Part shown: one piece after another, positions 23,081-35,569 of the stretch
Position numbering within the stretch: position 1 is the stretch's first letter
Layout of the letters: each line of letters starts with the position of its first letter
Assembly: GCA_025642065.1 (NCBI GenBank)
Contig: JAODUP010000313.1
Coordinates: 62,001 to 126,000 of the forward strand
From: Paralvinella palmiformis
Lineage: Eukaryota; Annelida; Polychaeta; Terebellida; Alvinellidae
Reading direction: 5' to 3'
DNA: 64,000 nucleotides
Made by a program: the position numbers and the translations under genes
Notes under the pieces: generated by a model
Told to the model about the DNA's origin: nothing
Databases searched by the model: none
What the model saw: only the letters and a program-made list of their open reading frames with translations

Positions 23081-23259
23081 TATTGCTATTTGTCGGTTGT
23101 ATTAAGATTATTATCATAATATATATGTACTTTTGTATGTTCTTTTCTATTAAGGCAGTGGTCGTTTGGTCATAATTCTGTAATAATTATAAACATCACG
23201 AACACTTGTACCCACGCCTTTATTATTTGTAACCTAAAACACACACACACACACACACA

Positions 23260-24268
23260 CAAGGTTGTGATAATCGTAATAAGTAATTGTAATCGATTGT
23301 AATAGATTACATGATCTCCAGTAATCGTAATCGTTATATCCATTTCCAAATTTAATCGTAATCAGCAATTACTTTCACGATTACACAAGATCTTTTATTA
23401 TTTGTCGTGTTGTATCATCCCAGATATATGGTTTAGTATGTTGAAACACTGCTTCAGATGTTGCCGCTGTTATAGTTAATATAGAGGCATTTCAGATGAA
23501 CTCTTGTTGTTTTCACACTTAAGGCCAAACTAGTTACACGACCAGCAATTACGTATGGAGATGCTCCCCAAACACAAGCAAACAAGGCCCCCGCTCGTCA
23601 TACAGGATGACAAACATGGGCATTAGACAGAGGTCAAAGGTCAAAATGTGGATTTGGGAGGTGGCCGAGTTATAGAAGAAAAATATAACTTAAGGCATGG
23701 CAATAATTTAAGACTCTCAAAGGGTGGTCCATTGACAGAGGTGGTCACGTTACAGAAGGGGGTCAGGTTGGGGCTTTGACAATATTCTAATTATCTTATT
23801 TATTATATAGACCTTACCTGGCTATAGTCACGCCAAACATGATGCATTTCGTTATTAAATATATATTCAAATAATTATACTGATATTGTTTGCACTAATC
23901 TCAGTTTGCACTAATCTCAGTTTGCACTAATCTTAGTTATCTCTATAAATACTTGTGCATTCATGACAAATGAATTACTTGCTCCTTTGCTATACGGTGA
24001 ATATCGATCTCAGAAATATTAAAATAAATTAACGTTTTACAATGGCATCAAAGTCTCTTTTCATGTTCATATCGGGAACACACCAGAAAGTGAGTCTGAT
24101 TCTTATAAAGCGACATGTAAACACTGTAGCATATTTATATCGGAAGTATATATGTAACTGGGTATATAGTGATTGATTACAGTCATAATTAATGTAATCG
24201 TAATCTTGGTATTCTCAAGTAATCGTAATCGTAATCGATTACCGTGGTCCTGTAATCGCCTCAACCCT
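23260..24268 (+). mobile_element. Non-autonomous hAT-like DNA transposon in a CA tract
   Basis: The ends are imperfect terminal inverted repeats: CAAGGTTGTGATAATCG at the left, and CGATTAC...GCCTCAACCCT at the right (reverse complement AGGGTTGAGGCGATTAC). Both ends are rich in TAATCG/CGATTA motifs. The flanks fit an 8-bp CACACACA target duplication (23252-23259 and 24269-24276), although the CA tract makes this ambiguous. Near the right end (about 24042-24140) a frame gives TPESESDSYKATCKHCSIFI, reminiscent of a BED zinc finger (K.KC.YC), the N-terminal domain of hAT transposases. No catalytic core is present. A 17-bp tandem (TTTGCACTAATCTCAG) occurs at 23888-23940. Confidence 0.75.
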
Positions 24269-26219
24269 CACACACACATACACATACTGACAAACAGACA
24301 CACGCACACACGCACACGCACACACACACACACACACACGAAGCCACACACATATACACGTGATCATTAGTTAATATGTCACAGTTTTTATATATGAAAT
24401 ACGTGAAATAGATCGAGATAAGAGTTACAGATTCTGGCATTTACCAAAGTTATTAATCCTTACTATAATGGAGGATCTGAATGTCTAGTCATGATTAACT
24501 TGAAATCCATACACTTAGTCAGATATCCAGGTTTCCAGTTTCTGCCATACATAATTGAATAAATTACTTGTGGCTGATGATTACAAGGTAATATCTGTCT
24601 TTGCATTGAGACAGTATTTGTGAAATTTGACTCTCTTCCGTTCATATTCCTATCACGTGATATAAGGTGTTTTTCTTGAAGTCAGTTTTTATTGATGCCA
24701 GATAAACAGATCGGGATGTCTCGAGGGATAGCATGATTTATGAAAGCTTTGTCATAAACTTTACCTTTCTCAGATAACGTTCTAAAAATATAAATCTGAC
24801 AAGACTACGGTCCTCCATCCAATAACCAAGAAGACAAATCAGAATAATAATACACAAACATGAGATCATCAAGAGACAAAAACCATAAAATAAATCAAAT
24901 TAGACGAAGTGCTAAAATATCATTTATCATGATTAATGGTTGATTTAAAGAAACGAACATTATGTGCTGAATAAAGTTTCAAATAACAAGAATTACTGTC
25001 TAAAATGTCCGTTCTTGGTTTCAATTCTTAATGAATGATCGTTTTCAAAGTATTATATTGGATTTATGCTATTCTATAAAGGCTAACACCAAAGAAACAT
25101 CATACTTTCATATTCTAGGAGCCCTAGATGACATCTTATTGGAATAAACTTTCGATATTGACACAATCCGACGTTTCTGCGACAGAGTTAGATTATTAGA
25201 GAGATGTTATAACTATAAATAAGAAATGAGATGGCATCTCAAGGAGATTATTTGTCTAAGTAGGATTAACTTTTGCCATTAGTAGATCATTAGACGCAAA
25301 CTGCTCTATGATTGTGTCATCATCGAATTGCAGTTTATCTTGTTTGATTAATGACATTGTGTCTAGATAATTACAATGCCTCGATGACAAATAAATTGTT
25401 TTAAATTTCGTTTCCAAATCTCATTATTTTGTGTTTTATGCTCAAAGTACAATTTTCATTTTTGCCAAAGAACAATCAAGAATAATCCAGGAACAAATAT
25501 TCGAATCATAAAATAATAAATAATGCGAATGAAAAATCTCTTAAATATCCCAAAACTCCAACAACAAAAAACTAAAACAAACAGAAGCTCTATAACATGC
25601 CACAAATGATTCATTAATCATTTGTTGATTAATTCTTTTTTACAGAATGGATTTCTTTTTACTAAATAACGGCGATATTTAGTAACTTCCTGTGATTGTA
25701 TTAAACATTTGTGAAACTGTAGAGGTCTGGAATTATTAAATGTTTTTTATGATTACAATATCATTATCATTACACATAAATACATTACTTGTGATGTATG
25801 ATCGGCAATCATCGCCTAAAAATAGTTTTCTTTCGCGTGTCGGCAGAAGGCTAAGGCAATTAATAACATCTTATGGCTCGTTACATCTTTTATAAATATG
25901 ATCAATTTTCATTAACAGTAAAAGATTCAATTTTCTTTGATATTGGTGATTAATAGATAGTGTAACTTGGACATATCAGAACGTAGAAAAACTGTCAATC
26001 TTGTCATAATTGATATAGTTTTAGAGACTTTAGAATGTTACATCTATTTAATTTTGGAATTAATTTGTACTGAGACAACCAACTGTTATTTGACCTTTTA
26101 ATCGTGAACTTAAATGCGCATGTGTAATGTGTTATCATTGCTAAAGAAAACATTGACTTTGTCCAATGATTTGTGATCTCTGTGTCAGTAACTTATCCTG
26201 CACTGCTAGAAATAAATTT

Positions 26220-26222
<3 letters not shown>

Positions 26223-26265
<43 letters not shown>
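26223..26265. repeat. (TA)n microsatellite in inner arm
   Basis: About 43 bp here versus about 62 bp at the matching place of the right arm (29670-29731). The tract existed before the duplication and has changed length since. Confidence 0.95.
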
Positions 26266-26268
<3 letters not shown>

Positions 26269-26904
26269 TTTGTCCTTGGGTATAATCCCTCTTTTCAAAT
26301 CCTATTATCATAACCTTATCGTTACTAAGTAAATTAGACTTCCCTAATAGTACCTTGTCCATTACCCAGTATGTCACATTATTCCAACTTGTCAACTTGA
26401 TGTAGACCTTCTGATAGTTAAATAAAGACACAATCTTTACATCATCCGTCTCCAAATGTCAATGTGATCCCGCGATATCGATGTCCATTTCGAGGAAGAA
26501 GAGATAATATATTTGGTTCCACAGATTTGTCATGTCACTGACAATCTTAAACCAGGAAATAAACTAATTATCTTCGATGGATATCTTCCCAAAATGATAA
26601 GTGATGGTCACTGAGATTATGTCCTCGTCCTACCGTATCTATAAATTATGTAATTGAAAACAACTGTCAGATTCCATGAGAGGAATAATGACCCCCCCCC
26701 CTCTCTCATTCTCAATCTGTCTCTATTAATGGCTCATATATCCTATGTCAGAAACTAATATCGTTCCTAATCCCATAAGACATGATATATTGTTGAGTTA
26801 ATATTATATATAGGATGTACCTAATTGTTGTTCCTAACCATTATTTATTCATACGTTCCATCATCTACAAAAGTAATAATTAGACAATAGAGTGACTCCA
26901 TTTA

Positions 26905-27078
26905 TTTAGCCTCGGTGGTGATAACTGCTGAGACATAAGGCCGAGCAACAGTGATCACAGTTGATATATAAGGCCGAGCAGCGGTGATCACAGCTGAGAC
27001 ATAAGGCCTAACAGCGGTGATCACAGCTGATACACTAGGCCGAGCAGTGGTGATCACAACTGAGACATAAGGTCGAGA
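26905..27078. repeat. 33-bp GC-rich minisatellite, left
   Basis: About five units of a roughly 33-bp repeat containing GTGATCACAGCTGAGACATA and AGGCCGAGCAGCG. The core TGATCA is palindromic. The same unit, reverse complemented, makes the array at 29062-29318. The two arrays face each other across the central spacer and mark the inner edges of the arms. Confidence 0.93.
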
Positions 27079-27084
27079 GGGAGA

Positions 27085-27185
27085 GATTCCTTAAATATAC
27101 ATCCAACAAGCAGAAACGTGAATCAAATTCGAACCCGAATCTTGAGGTTCCAACCACTGGACTATCGGTGTACCTGACCACGATC
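27085..27185 (-). mobile_element. tRNA-like SINE head (different family)
   Basis: On the minus strand there is an A box TAGTCCAGTGGTTGGAACC and a B box GGGTTCGAATTTG about 25 bases apart. Pairing of a full acceptor stem is not evident, so a functional tRNA gene is unlikely. Probably a tRNA-derived SINE head. Confidence 0.6.
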
Positions 27186-27745
27186 GTAAATATGTCGAAT
27201 TTTAATCACAGACAGCAATATACTCCTCTTATAGAGGAATACTTATATTTTTGTCATTAACCAAGAGTTGTTACTTGTGATCAGGCTGTGGGTGATGTCT
27301 GTATCAAACAATGATAAAGAATAAACGTTACTCCTTTATTTTAACAACCTGGACCAGTTGAAGTATGTGATCACGTGTTGGTGTTGTTATTTACTTTGTG
27401 GTGGACTATATAAGGAGATGGACAATTAATTGAGACAGTGTACTAATATTAATTATCGCATTTTCGTACGGCTAAAATACAATAAAGTCGATTATGTTCA
27501 TCAAATATATTTATTACTAATATACTTAACTGAATCTCAATCAGCCTGTTTAGCCATAATTATTTACCTGATAACTTTATCTACTCATTGCGTTTAGGGG
27601 AGGATATATTAAAATGTTCATTAAAATTGATGAACATGATGTTTATGCCATTACATTATAATCGACGGCCGATTAAAAATGCTGAATGTATATTATTACA
27701 ACCATTTCTTCGAATTACAAAGTTTCTGTCTCAAAGTCTCTGTCT

Positions 27746-27818
<73 letters not shown>

Positions 27819-28269
27819 TGGTTTGTTTAATCATGAATATGACCATAGATTTCAAAGTATAGCATCCTTTCTTTGTCATGGTCGACTATCTAATAGTATT
27901 GATGTTAGTAAATGGTCGTGTATCCTGGGATTCTACACGTCAGATAAAAGTGTAATTAGGACATAAGATACTGTTCTAAGATATTACCCAAATGATCGTA
28001 CTAAAAGGGAGGATGGGCTTCAGATCCTGGTATCAAATCCCAATAGTGCGTGTGTCTGTCGGATAGTTCAACTAATTAACTCATTTCTACATGGAACAGT
28101 CGCTAGCCGGAAGTGAGACCAACATTGAAACTAAACAAAACAATAAATTACTCACTAAAATATATCATAAATTATCTTAATATCACATGAAAACTTGCTA
28201 ATTTCAATTAAAACAGTACAAATCTGAACTGTATTCTCTCTCTCTTTCTCTCTCTCTCTCTCGTCATCG

Positions 28270-28303
<34 letters not shown>

Positions 28304-28320
28304 GTCATCGCTCTCTCTCT

Positions 28321-28396
<76 letters not shown>

Positions 28397-29061
28397 TGGA
28401 TGTTTGTCTATCTGCCTGTCTGCATACCTGCCTGCCTGCCTGCCTACCTGCCTACCCGCCTGCCTGCCTGTCTGCCTAATTATCTATCTAACTATCTATT
28501 TATCTCTAACACACGAACATACACGTACAGAGACCGGATTCTTCTTGCCGTAAAACATGTTTTCTATCACATGTTTCCCGAGCGTTTGATAATTACCAAT
28601 AATATCCATATATTTGATATAACACGACCATGACTAAAAGTACGACATTTTGTTTGATCACCAACATCACAGAAATTAAACGAAACACTCAGATTTTAAA
28701 CTCAGAGTTGATCGAAGAATACTTCCTACAATTATAGTTCTGGGATTTTATTAATTTAATAAATAAATGCCATTCATTAGAAAATATTAGACGAGCTTAA
28801 TATATAAGCTTAGTCCGATATATTATCAATGAATTGTCTGAAACTCGGAAAACTTGTAAATAAAAATGGTTCTAAATATCCTTGTCAATTATCGCAATCG
28901 AGAAGGTAAATATGGAATAATTATCTATTTTATTGATGTTTCTGATAACAACGATGAGAGCAATATGAACGTGGATGTCGCTACTCGAGAAAGGTATCAT
29001 GGGAAGCCTTTTAGAAGCTGACAGGTACAATGATCATAAACGAAATTATTAATTAAGTCTG
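27186..29061. other. Central spacer of the palindrome
   Basis: This 1.9 kb has no counterpart in either arm. It holds (TA)n at 27749-27815, CT-rich DNA at 28235-28338, (TA)n at 28339-28393 and a CTGC/CTAC tract at 28394-28500. No gene was recognised. Confidence 0.6.
28235..28500. repeat. Compound (CT)n-(TA)n-(CTGC)n microsatellite
   Basis: CT tracts with two TCGTCATCGC interruptions that recur about 50 bp apart, then TA, then CTGC/CTAC tetranucleotides. Translations of it are artefacts. Confidence 0.95.
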
Positions 29062-29318
29062 AACTGTGATCACCGCTGCTCGGTATTATGTCTCAGTAGT
29101 GATCACCGCTGCTCGGCCTTAAGTCTCAGCTATCATCACCGCTGTTCGGCCCTCAAGTCTCAACTGTGATCACCGCTGCTCGGCCTTAAGTGTCAGCTCT
29201 GATCACCGCTGCTCGGCCTTATGTGTCAGTGGTGATCATCGCTGCTTGGCCTTAAGTCTCAACTGTGATCACCGCTGCTCGGCCTTATGTCTCAGCTGTG
29301 ATCACCGCTGACGATAAA
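29062..29318. repeat. 33-bp GC-rich minisatellite, right
   Basis: About eight units containing TGATCACCGCTGCTCGGCCT and TATGTCTCAGCTG, the reverse complement of the left array. More units here than on the left implies array growth or loss after the arms formed. Confidence 0.93.
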
Positions 29319-29664
29319 TAAATAGGGTCAATCTATTGTCTAATTAATTTCTGATGCAGGATATATCATGAGTCAGAAAGAGAGAGGGTGCAGGCATACA
29401 GAGAGGGAGATGGAAATGAGAAGGAGGAGGGGGTCATTATTCCTCTCATGGAATCTGACAGTTGTTTTCATTTACATAATTTATAGATAAGGTTGGACAT
29501 GGACATAATCTCAGTGACCATCACTTATTACTACATCAAGTTGACAAGTTGGAATAATGTGACATACTGGGTAATGGACAAGGTACTATTAGGGAAGTCT
29601 AATTTACTTAGTAACGATAAGGTTATGATAATAGGATTTGAAAAGAGGGATTATATCCAATGTC

Positions 29665-29735
<71 letters not shown>

Positions 29736-31590
29736 ATTTATTTACTAGCAGTGCAGGGAAATGTAATGGTAAACAATTACAAATCATTAGAGAAAGTCAA
29801 TGTTTTCTTTAGAAATTATAACACATTACACATGCGCATTAAAAGTTCACGATTAAAAGGTCAAATAACAGTTGGTTGTCTCAGTACAAATTAATGCCAA
29901 AGTAAATAGATGTAATATTTTAAAGTCTCTAAAACTATATCAATTATGACATGATTGACAGTTTTTCTACGTTCTGATATGTCCAAGTTACACTATCTAT
30001 TAATCACCAATATCAAAGAAAATTGAATCTTTTACTGTTAATGAAAATTGATCATATTTATAAAAGATGTAACGAGCCATAAGATGTTATTAATTGCCTT
30101 AGCCTTCTGCCGACACGCGAAAGAAAACAATTTTTAGGCGATGATTGCCGATCATACATCACAAGTAATGTATTTATGTGTAATGATAATGATATTGTAA
30201 TCATAAAAAACATTTAATAATTCCAGACCTCTACAGTTTCACAAATGTTTAATACAATCACAGGAAGTTACTAAATATCGCCGTTATTTAGTAAAAAGAA
30301 ATCCATTCTGTAAAAAAGAATTAATCAACAAATGATTAATAAATCATTTGTGGCATGTTATAGAGCTTCTGTTTGTTTTAGTTTGTTGTTGTTGGAGTTT
30401 GGGGATATTTAAGAGATTTTTCATTCGCATTATTTATTATTTTATGATTCGAATATTTGTTCCTGGATTATTCTTGATTGTTCTTTGGCAAAAATGAAAA
30501 TTGTACTTTGAGCACAAAACACAAAATAATGAGATTTGGAAACGAAATTTAAAACAATTTATTTGTCATCGAGGCATTGTAATTATCTAGACACAATGTC
30601 ATTAATCAAACAAGATAAACTGCAATTCGATGATGACACAATCATAGAGCAGTTTGCTTCTAATGATCTACTAATGGCAAAAGTTAATCCTACTTAGACA
30701 AATAATCTCCTTGAGATGCCATCTCATTTCTTATTTATAGTTATAACATCTCTCTAATAATCTAACTCTGTCGCAGAAACGTCGGATTGTGTCAATATCG
30801 AAAGTTTATTCCAATAAGATGTCATCTAGGGCTCCTAGAATATGAAAGTATGATGTTTCTTTGGTGTTAGCCTTTATAGAATAGCATAAATCCAATATAA
30901 TACTTTGAAAACGATCATTCATTAAGAATTGAAACCAAGAACGGACATTTTAGACAGTAATTCTTGTTATTTGAAACTGTATTCAGCACATAATGTTCGT
31001 TTCTTTAAATCAACCATTAATCATGATAAATGATATTTTAGCACTTCATCTAATTTGATTTATTTTATGGTTTTTGTCTCTTGATGATCTCATGTTTGTG
31101 TATTATTATTCTGATTTGTCTTCTTGGTTATTGGATGGAGGACCGTAGTCTTGTCAGATTTATATTTTTAGAACGTTATCTCAGAAAGGAAACGTTTATG
31201 ACAGAAGTTTCATAAATCATGTTATCCCTCGAGACATCCAGATCTGTTTATCTGGCATCAATAAAAACTGACTTCAAGAAAAACACCTTATATCACGTGA
31301 TAGGAATATGAACGGAAGAGAGTCAAATTTCACAAATACTGTCTCAATGCAAAGACAGATATTACCTTGTAATCATCAGCCACAAGTAATTTATTCAATT
31401 ATGTATGGCAGAAACTGGAAACCTGGATATCTGACTAAGTGTATGGATTTCAAGTTAATCATGACTAGACATTCAGATCCTCCATTATAGTAAGGATTAA
31501 TAACTTTGGTAAATGCCAGAATCTGGAACTCTTATCTCGATCGTATTTCATATACAAAAACTGTGACAGATTAACTAATGATCACGTATA
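29062..31590. repeat. Inner arm (right) of the nested inverted duplication
   Basis: Reverse complement of 24354-27078. It runs from the minisatellite to the GT tract at 31589 and includes a long (TA)n at 29670-29731. It contains no recognised gene. Confidence 0.95.
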
Positions 31591-31780
31591 TATGTGTGTG
31601 TGTGTGTGTGTGTATGTATGTGTGTATGTGTGTATGTATGTGTGTGTGTGTGTTTTAGCTGTGTATAATAAGGCACAGGCACAGAGAATTTCGAACCGTG
31701 AATTCAAACTCTGGACGTTTCTTCAGGGGACTGAATCCAGAGTGGCGACTTTTCTTGCTGAGACATGTGTAATGTCTCAC

Positions 31781-31862
<82 letters not shown>
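31589..31862. repeat. (GT)n tracts flanking the 55-bp shared block
   Basis: GT tracts at 31589-31652 and 31784-31862 surround TTTTAGCTGTGTATAATAAG ... GAATTTCGAACCGTGAATTC. The first 55 bp of this block recur inverted at 1626-1681. The GT tract continues the inner-arm homology: the left arm has CTAAAACACACACAC at 23234-23248. Confidence 0.9.
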
Positions 31863-31864
<2 letters not shown>

Positions 31865-32139
31865 AACATTAAAAATTATAAATTAATTACTGGTCGGAGA
31901 AATACAAAGAATCGATGCTCATTAAATGTCGCATTAATTGAAATAAAAATTAATTACAATAAATATACAGCTCACAATCCGACAGTTTGTGTGTATAGCA
32001 TGTACTGCTTAATATTTACATTTATGACAAATATCTTCTCAGAAACAAAAATAAAAACACACAATAACAAGATATTATCAATATACGAAGAATATGCAGT
32101 TCTTTGGTATTATTTCCACCCGTTTCTGTGAACGTACAG

Positions 32140-34025
32140 TGGCTAATACTTTAGAATTATATGTCTGGTTATTGTCCATAGGCTATACATATAAAGCTTG
32201 CGACTAAATTGGAAAATATATTTGAAGATCTCTAAACAGAAACATCTCTCTCTTTCTTCCTAGCTATTTTTCCTCTCTAACTCTCTATCCATCTATCTCC
32301 CCTCTCTGATTCTTTTCTGTATTTATCTCTAAACCTATCTATATTTAGCTACCTATCTAATTATCCATCTATCTAACTAACTATCAATATGTTTGTCTAT
32401 CTATATAACTACTCCCCCCCCCCATCAACTATAAAAGCGCCTACTGATAGAATGTGGAAATATTTGAGTTGTTGTCAACATTAAAAATAATTACTTATAA
32501 ATAATTAGTTCAAAGCATTTCAGTTGAAAATTAAAAGTTTTGAACTAATTATTTATATAACTTAACCCAGTACGAACCGGCATACCTGTGTTAAAATGAT
32601 TATAAGCGGTTTAAAAATAGCTACACCCTCCACCAAGCAATGAGTAATTTACCCCGAAATCCAATTATGAAATGGAACTTTATATAAATCTAGTAATTAA
32701 CCAATGTGAACGATCCCTAATTGCCAAATTGAGATGTGGTATGCTCCAACTGAATTTGTGAGGAAGGTTTTGTTGAGCAGAAAGAGAAAACTTCTACCTG
32801 AAACTTTCATATAAATGTCTAAATTTCAAACTTTAAAACACATTTGATAAATTTATGTTTATTATGAAGAATGCCAATCATAATTTTGCCAATTTTGTAA
32901 ATGTTATATGGAACAAGAGAAGCTCTCTTTTGAAGAAATAAAATGCAGGTAACACTTGTTATCAAATTCAGTCAGATATATGTAACTGACCAATAAGCCT
33001 GTAAGGCCGGATGTACGTTATTACCTATTTTGTTATCGTGATGATCTCTGTATGCACTTGTCAGTATAATAACAGATATTTGTCTTTACTTGACTTGACT
33101 TGTTCAAGTATTAACAACAACATGTCGGTTGTGAGAAAAACACCAATAAAGGTGTATTTTCTTCAATTATGGGAAAATATTCATAAGTCGTGTAACATAA
33201 ATAGTGAATGTCTTGTTTAATTTCTGCATTTGTCACATCTGGGATATATAACCTCGGGAAGACTTCTTCAGGATATGAAATGTTGAAAATACATCCTACA
33301 CTCACGAAACAATTCCATTCCATTACAGATTCAGGATATGACCAATAATGTGCTACTTTGGTGTCTCAATGAAATATTGTCGTTAAATGAACAACGTGAA
33401 ATATAATTTTGTTTGAAATTAAATCCCTGAATTTTATACAACGAGGAAGTACTCAACCTCGTTTTCGTTCCAGCGAAACTGTGCTACTTGTGGAAATACT
33501 AGTGTAGCAATAGATAAGGCTCGTATTTTTATCCTTTATATAAGTCATCGCTAGAGACATTATTTAGGTCAGTCGATAAATACCATTACACTTCACAAGA
33601 CTAGAATCGCCATCACTGTTTATATTTATCAATTTTTGAACATTATCTTGAGGCAAAGAATACAACTCCAATCTCCACAAATCATCCGTTATCGGGTGAG
33701 TTATCTAGATTCGTTCATAAAGTCACATTTAGAGCAGACTCTCTATAAATGATATATTATACATGTATATTTGAGTATTTTATTCTGCTCTACTTCTGTG
33801 TTTGATATCGTAGAGTTTGAGTAAAGAGTGATACTAGATGTATACTAGTCAGATATTGGTAGTTCGTTATTTCTGGGTTAATATGATAAAAGTAGGTTTA
33901 ACCGGATTTATGGAAGACTCAACACTCTTTATTATCATAAGTCAATAACAATCTGTCTATTCAGAAATGGTTTATTCCTATGAACATAACAGATTAAAGA
34001 TTTATTTGGAATGCCATTCCTAACG
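32140..34025. repeat. Outer arm (right) of the nested inverted duplication
   Basis: Reverse complement of 17385-18770. About 700 bp in the middle (32470-33190) have no obvious partner in the left arm, where the two matching parts are closer together. The part nearest the inner arm carries the pyrimidine-rich CTAT tract that pairs with the left arm's GA/GATA tract. Confidence 0.88.
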
Positions 34026-34465
34026 TAAAAAAGATATTATTTAATATACATTATTATTACTTATTATCAACATAAGACATAATTTCACATTATTGGCAAA
34101 TTTAATATAGGTCAAAGGAAATCTTCTAGCTATTTTCCTCAGAAACGAACAGTAAATGGCTCTCTCATTAACTTATTAATATAAAATGCTATTATTCTAT
34201 CATGCATGATGTTATTTCTGACATCATACATGAACGCTGATTTCTACAATGAAATATGTATCTAGTGGGGTTTTTTCAACCGCTTCTTTGTCAAACTTTT
34301 GTTATATATAAAATAAAACACGCTCATTACTTGTTTACAAGCATCATGCTATTCTCTGCTTCACTTGTAACATTACCAGGGCCAAACTATTTAAAACAGT
34401 TATATTTGGCAAACAGTGGCTTTCTATAATTAGTTAATTTCTATAATTTGCTTTAACAATAACCT

Positions 34466-34518
<53 letters not shown>

Positions 34519-34952
34519 GGGTCATATCATAAATAATAATAAAATAAGAAGAAAACAGAGGGAAATAACTATTTATTTCGAATTGTATATTGAATAGAGA
34601 GTAAATAATATTAAATTGACTAAATTTATTTAAATTGATAAAAAGTAAGACTGCTAATAAACAGAGAAACAGAGTTTAAATTAATCAAAACATCTAATAA
34701 GATGAGTAGATTTTATTAACAATTTGATTTGTTTTTGTACAACGACTATAATATTACCGATAAGAAAATGTTTTGCTGTTGTGTTCCAATTTATGTATCA
34801 TAATGTCAAATAAATCATAATGAACCCTTTTCTAAGTTAAAAGACGTATTTGGTCTCTGAGTTTAAGTACATGAAAGGTTTCAGTTCGAATTGCAACAAC
34901 ACTCCCAAAGAGTGTGTGTTAATGATATTCGACTTGATTTCTCATTATTATT

Positions 34953-35025
<73 letters not shown>

Positions 35026-35569
35026 CTTGGTTATTTACAATGGTTATATGGCATTATTGCTGTCAAATCATTAATATCTTTGAACATTTCACAACTGGTA
35101 TCTTAAGAACATTCACCGTCCAGACGCAATTAGCATTCGTAATTACAGTATTATGAATCATAGTTAAATCCCAAAATAAACTATTAGTCTGGGTAATTAA
35201 GTAAGACTTATTGCCTCAAGGATGAAATTCGTGATTTTGCGCCAATACATTAACAAACTGCCTCGACAGTGACAAAAAACTGTTATTTGACCTCGAAATA
35301 TTATCATCAAAAGAACCAAAGGGAGGAGATAAAACGGATTATCAGTGATCCTTTCAAATACTCTAGTAAATAAAATGATTGTAGAGAGAAACGAGAGAAG
35401 AGAATATTTCCCTGGAAATATATAAAGAGAAGAAAACGGACGAAGAAAAATATCTGAGGGGAATTATGGACGATCAAATAGAATCGGAGAGATCTACTGA
35501 CCTGAATAATCGATGTTGTAATAAGACATAAACTCTGAAATCATGTCTAAAGTACTCACTGGAAACATG
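34026..35569. other. Unassigned, two microsatellites
   Basis: AT-rich without recognised genes. (AAT)n lies at 34468-34517 and a long (TA)n at 34957-35023. Confidence 0.5.

Larger units (their letters stand above)
21790..23235 (+). mobile_element. Penelope-like retroelement fragment
   Basis: Contains the C-terminal half of a Penelope-type reverse transcriptase followed by a GIY-YIG-endonuclease-like block, in several broken frames. No N-terminal half is present. It begins where the gypsy integrase tail ends and stops before a (CA)n tract at 23238. Absent from the right half of the inverted duplication. Penelope elements use the GIY-YIG nuclease to nick the target and the reverse transcriptase to copy their RNA into it. 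Confidence 0.85.
24354..27078. repeat. Inner arm (left) of the nested inverted duplication
   Basis: Its reverse complement occupies 29062-31590. Identity is very high over 24370-26200. For example a 60-codon frame starting MNGRESNFTNTVSMQRQ (minus strand, 24463-24645) is identical residue for residue to the plus-strand frame at 31308-31490. Toward the centre, the left arm has extra segments near 26408-26600 and 26780-26880. No known protein is encoded, so the shared frames reflect shared DNA and not a gene. Confidence 0.95.

Noticed and set aside
24463..24645. A 60-residue frame identical in both palindrome arms, at first sight a conserved gene
   Set aside because: The DNA outside the frame is equally conserved, no motif is present, and identity is explained by the inverted duplication.
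31308..31490. Plus-strand partner of the same 60-residue frame
   Set aside because: Same reason: it is the inverted copy of 24463-24645.
33111..33323. 70-codon minus-strand frame in the right outer arm
   Set aside because: The left arm shares only about the first 30 residues on its opposite strand and then diverges, as expected for non-coding DNA.
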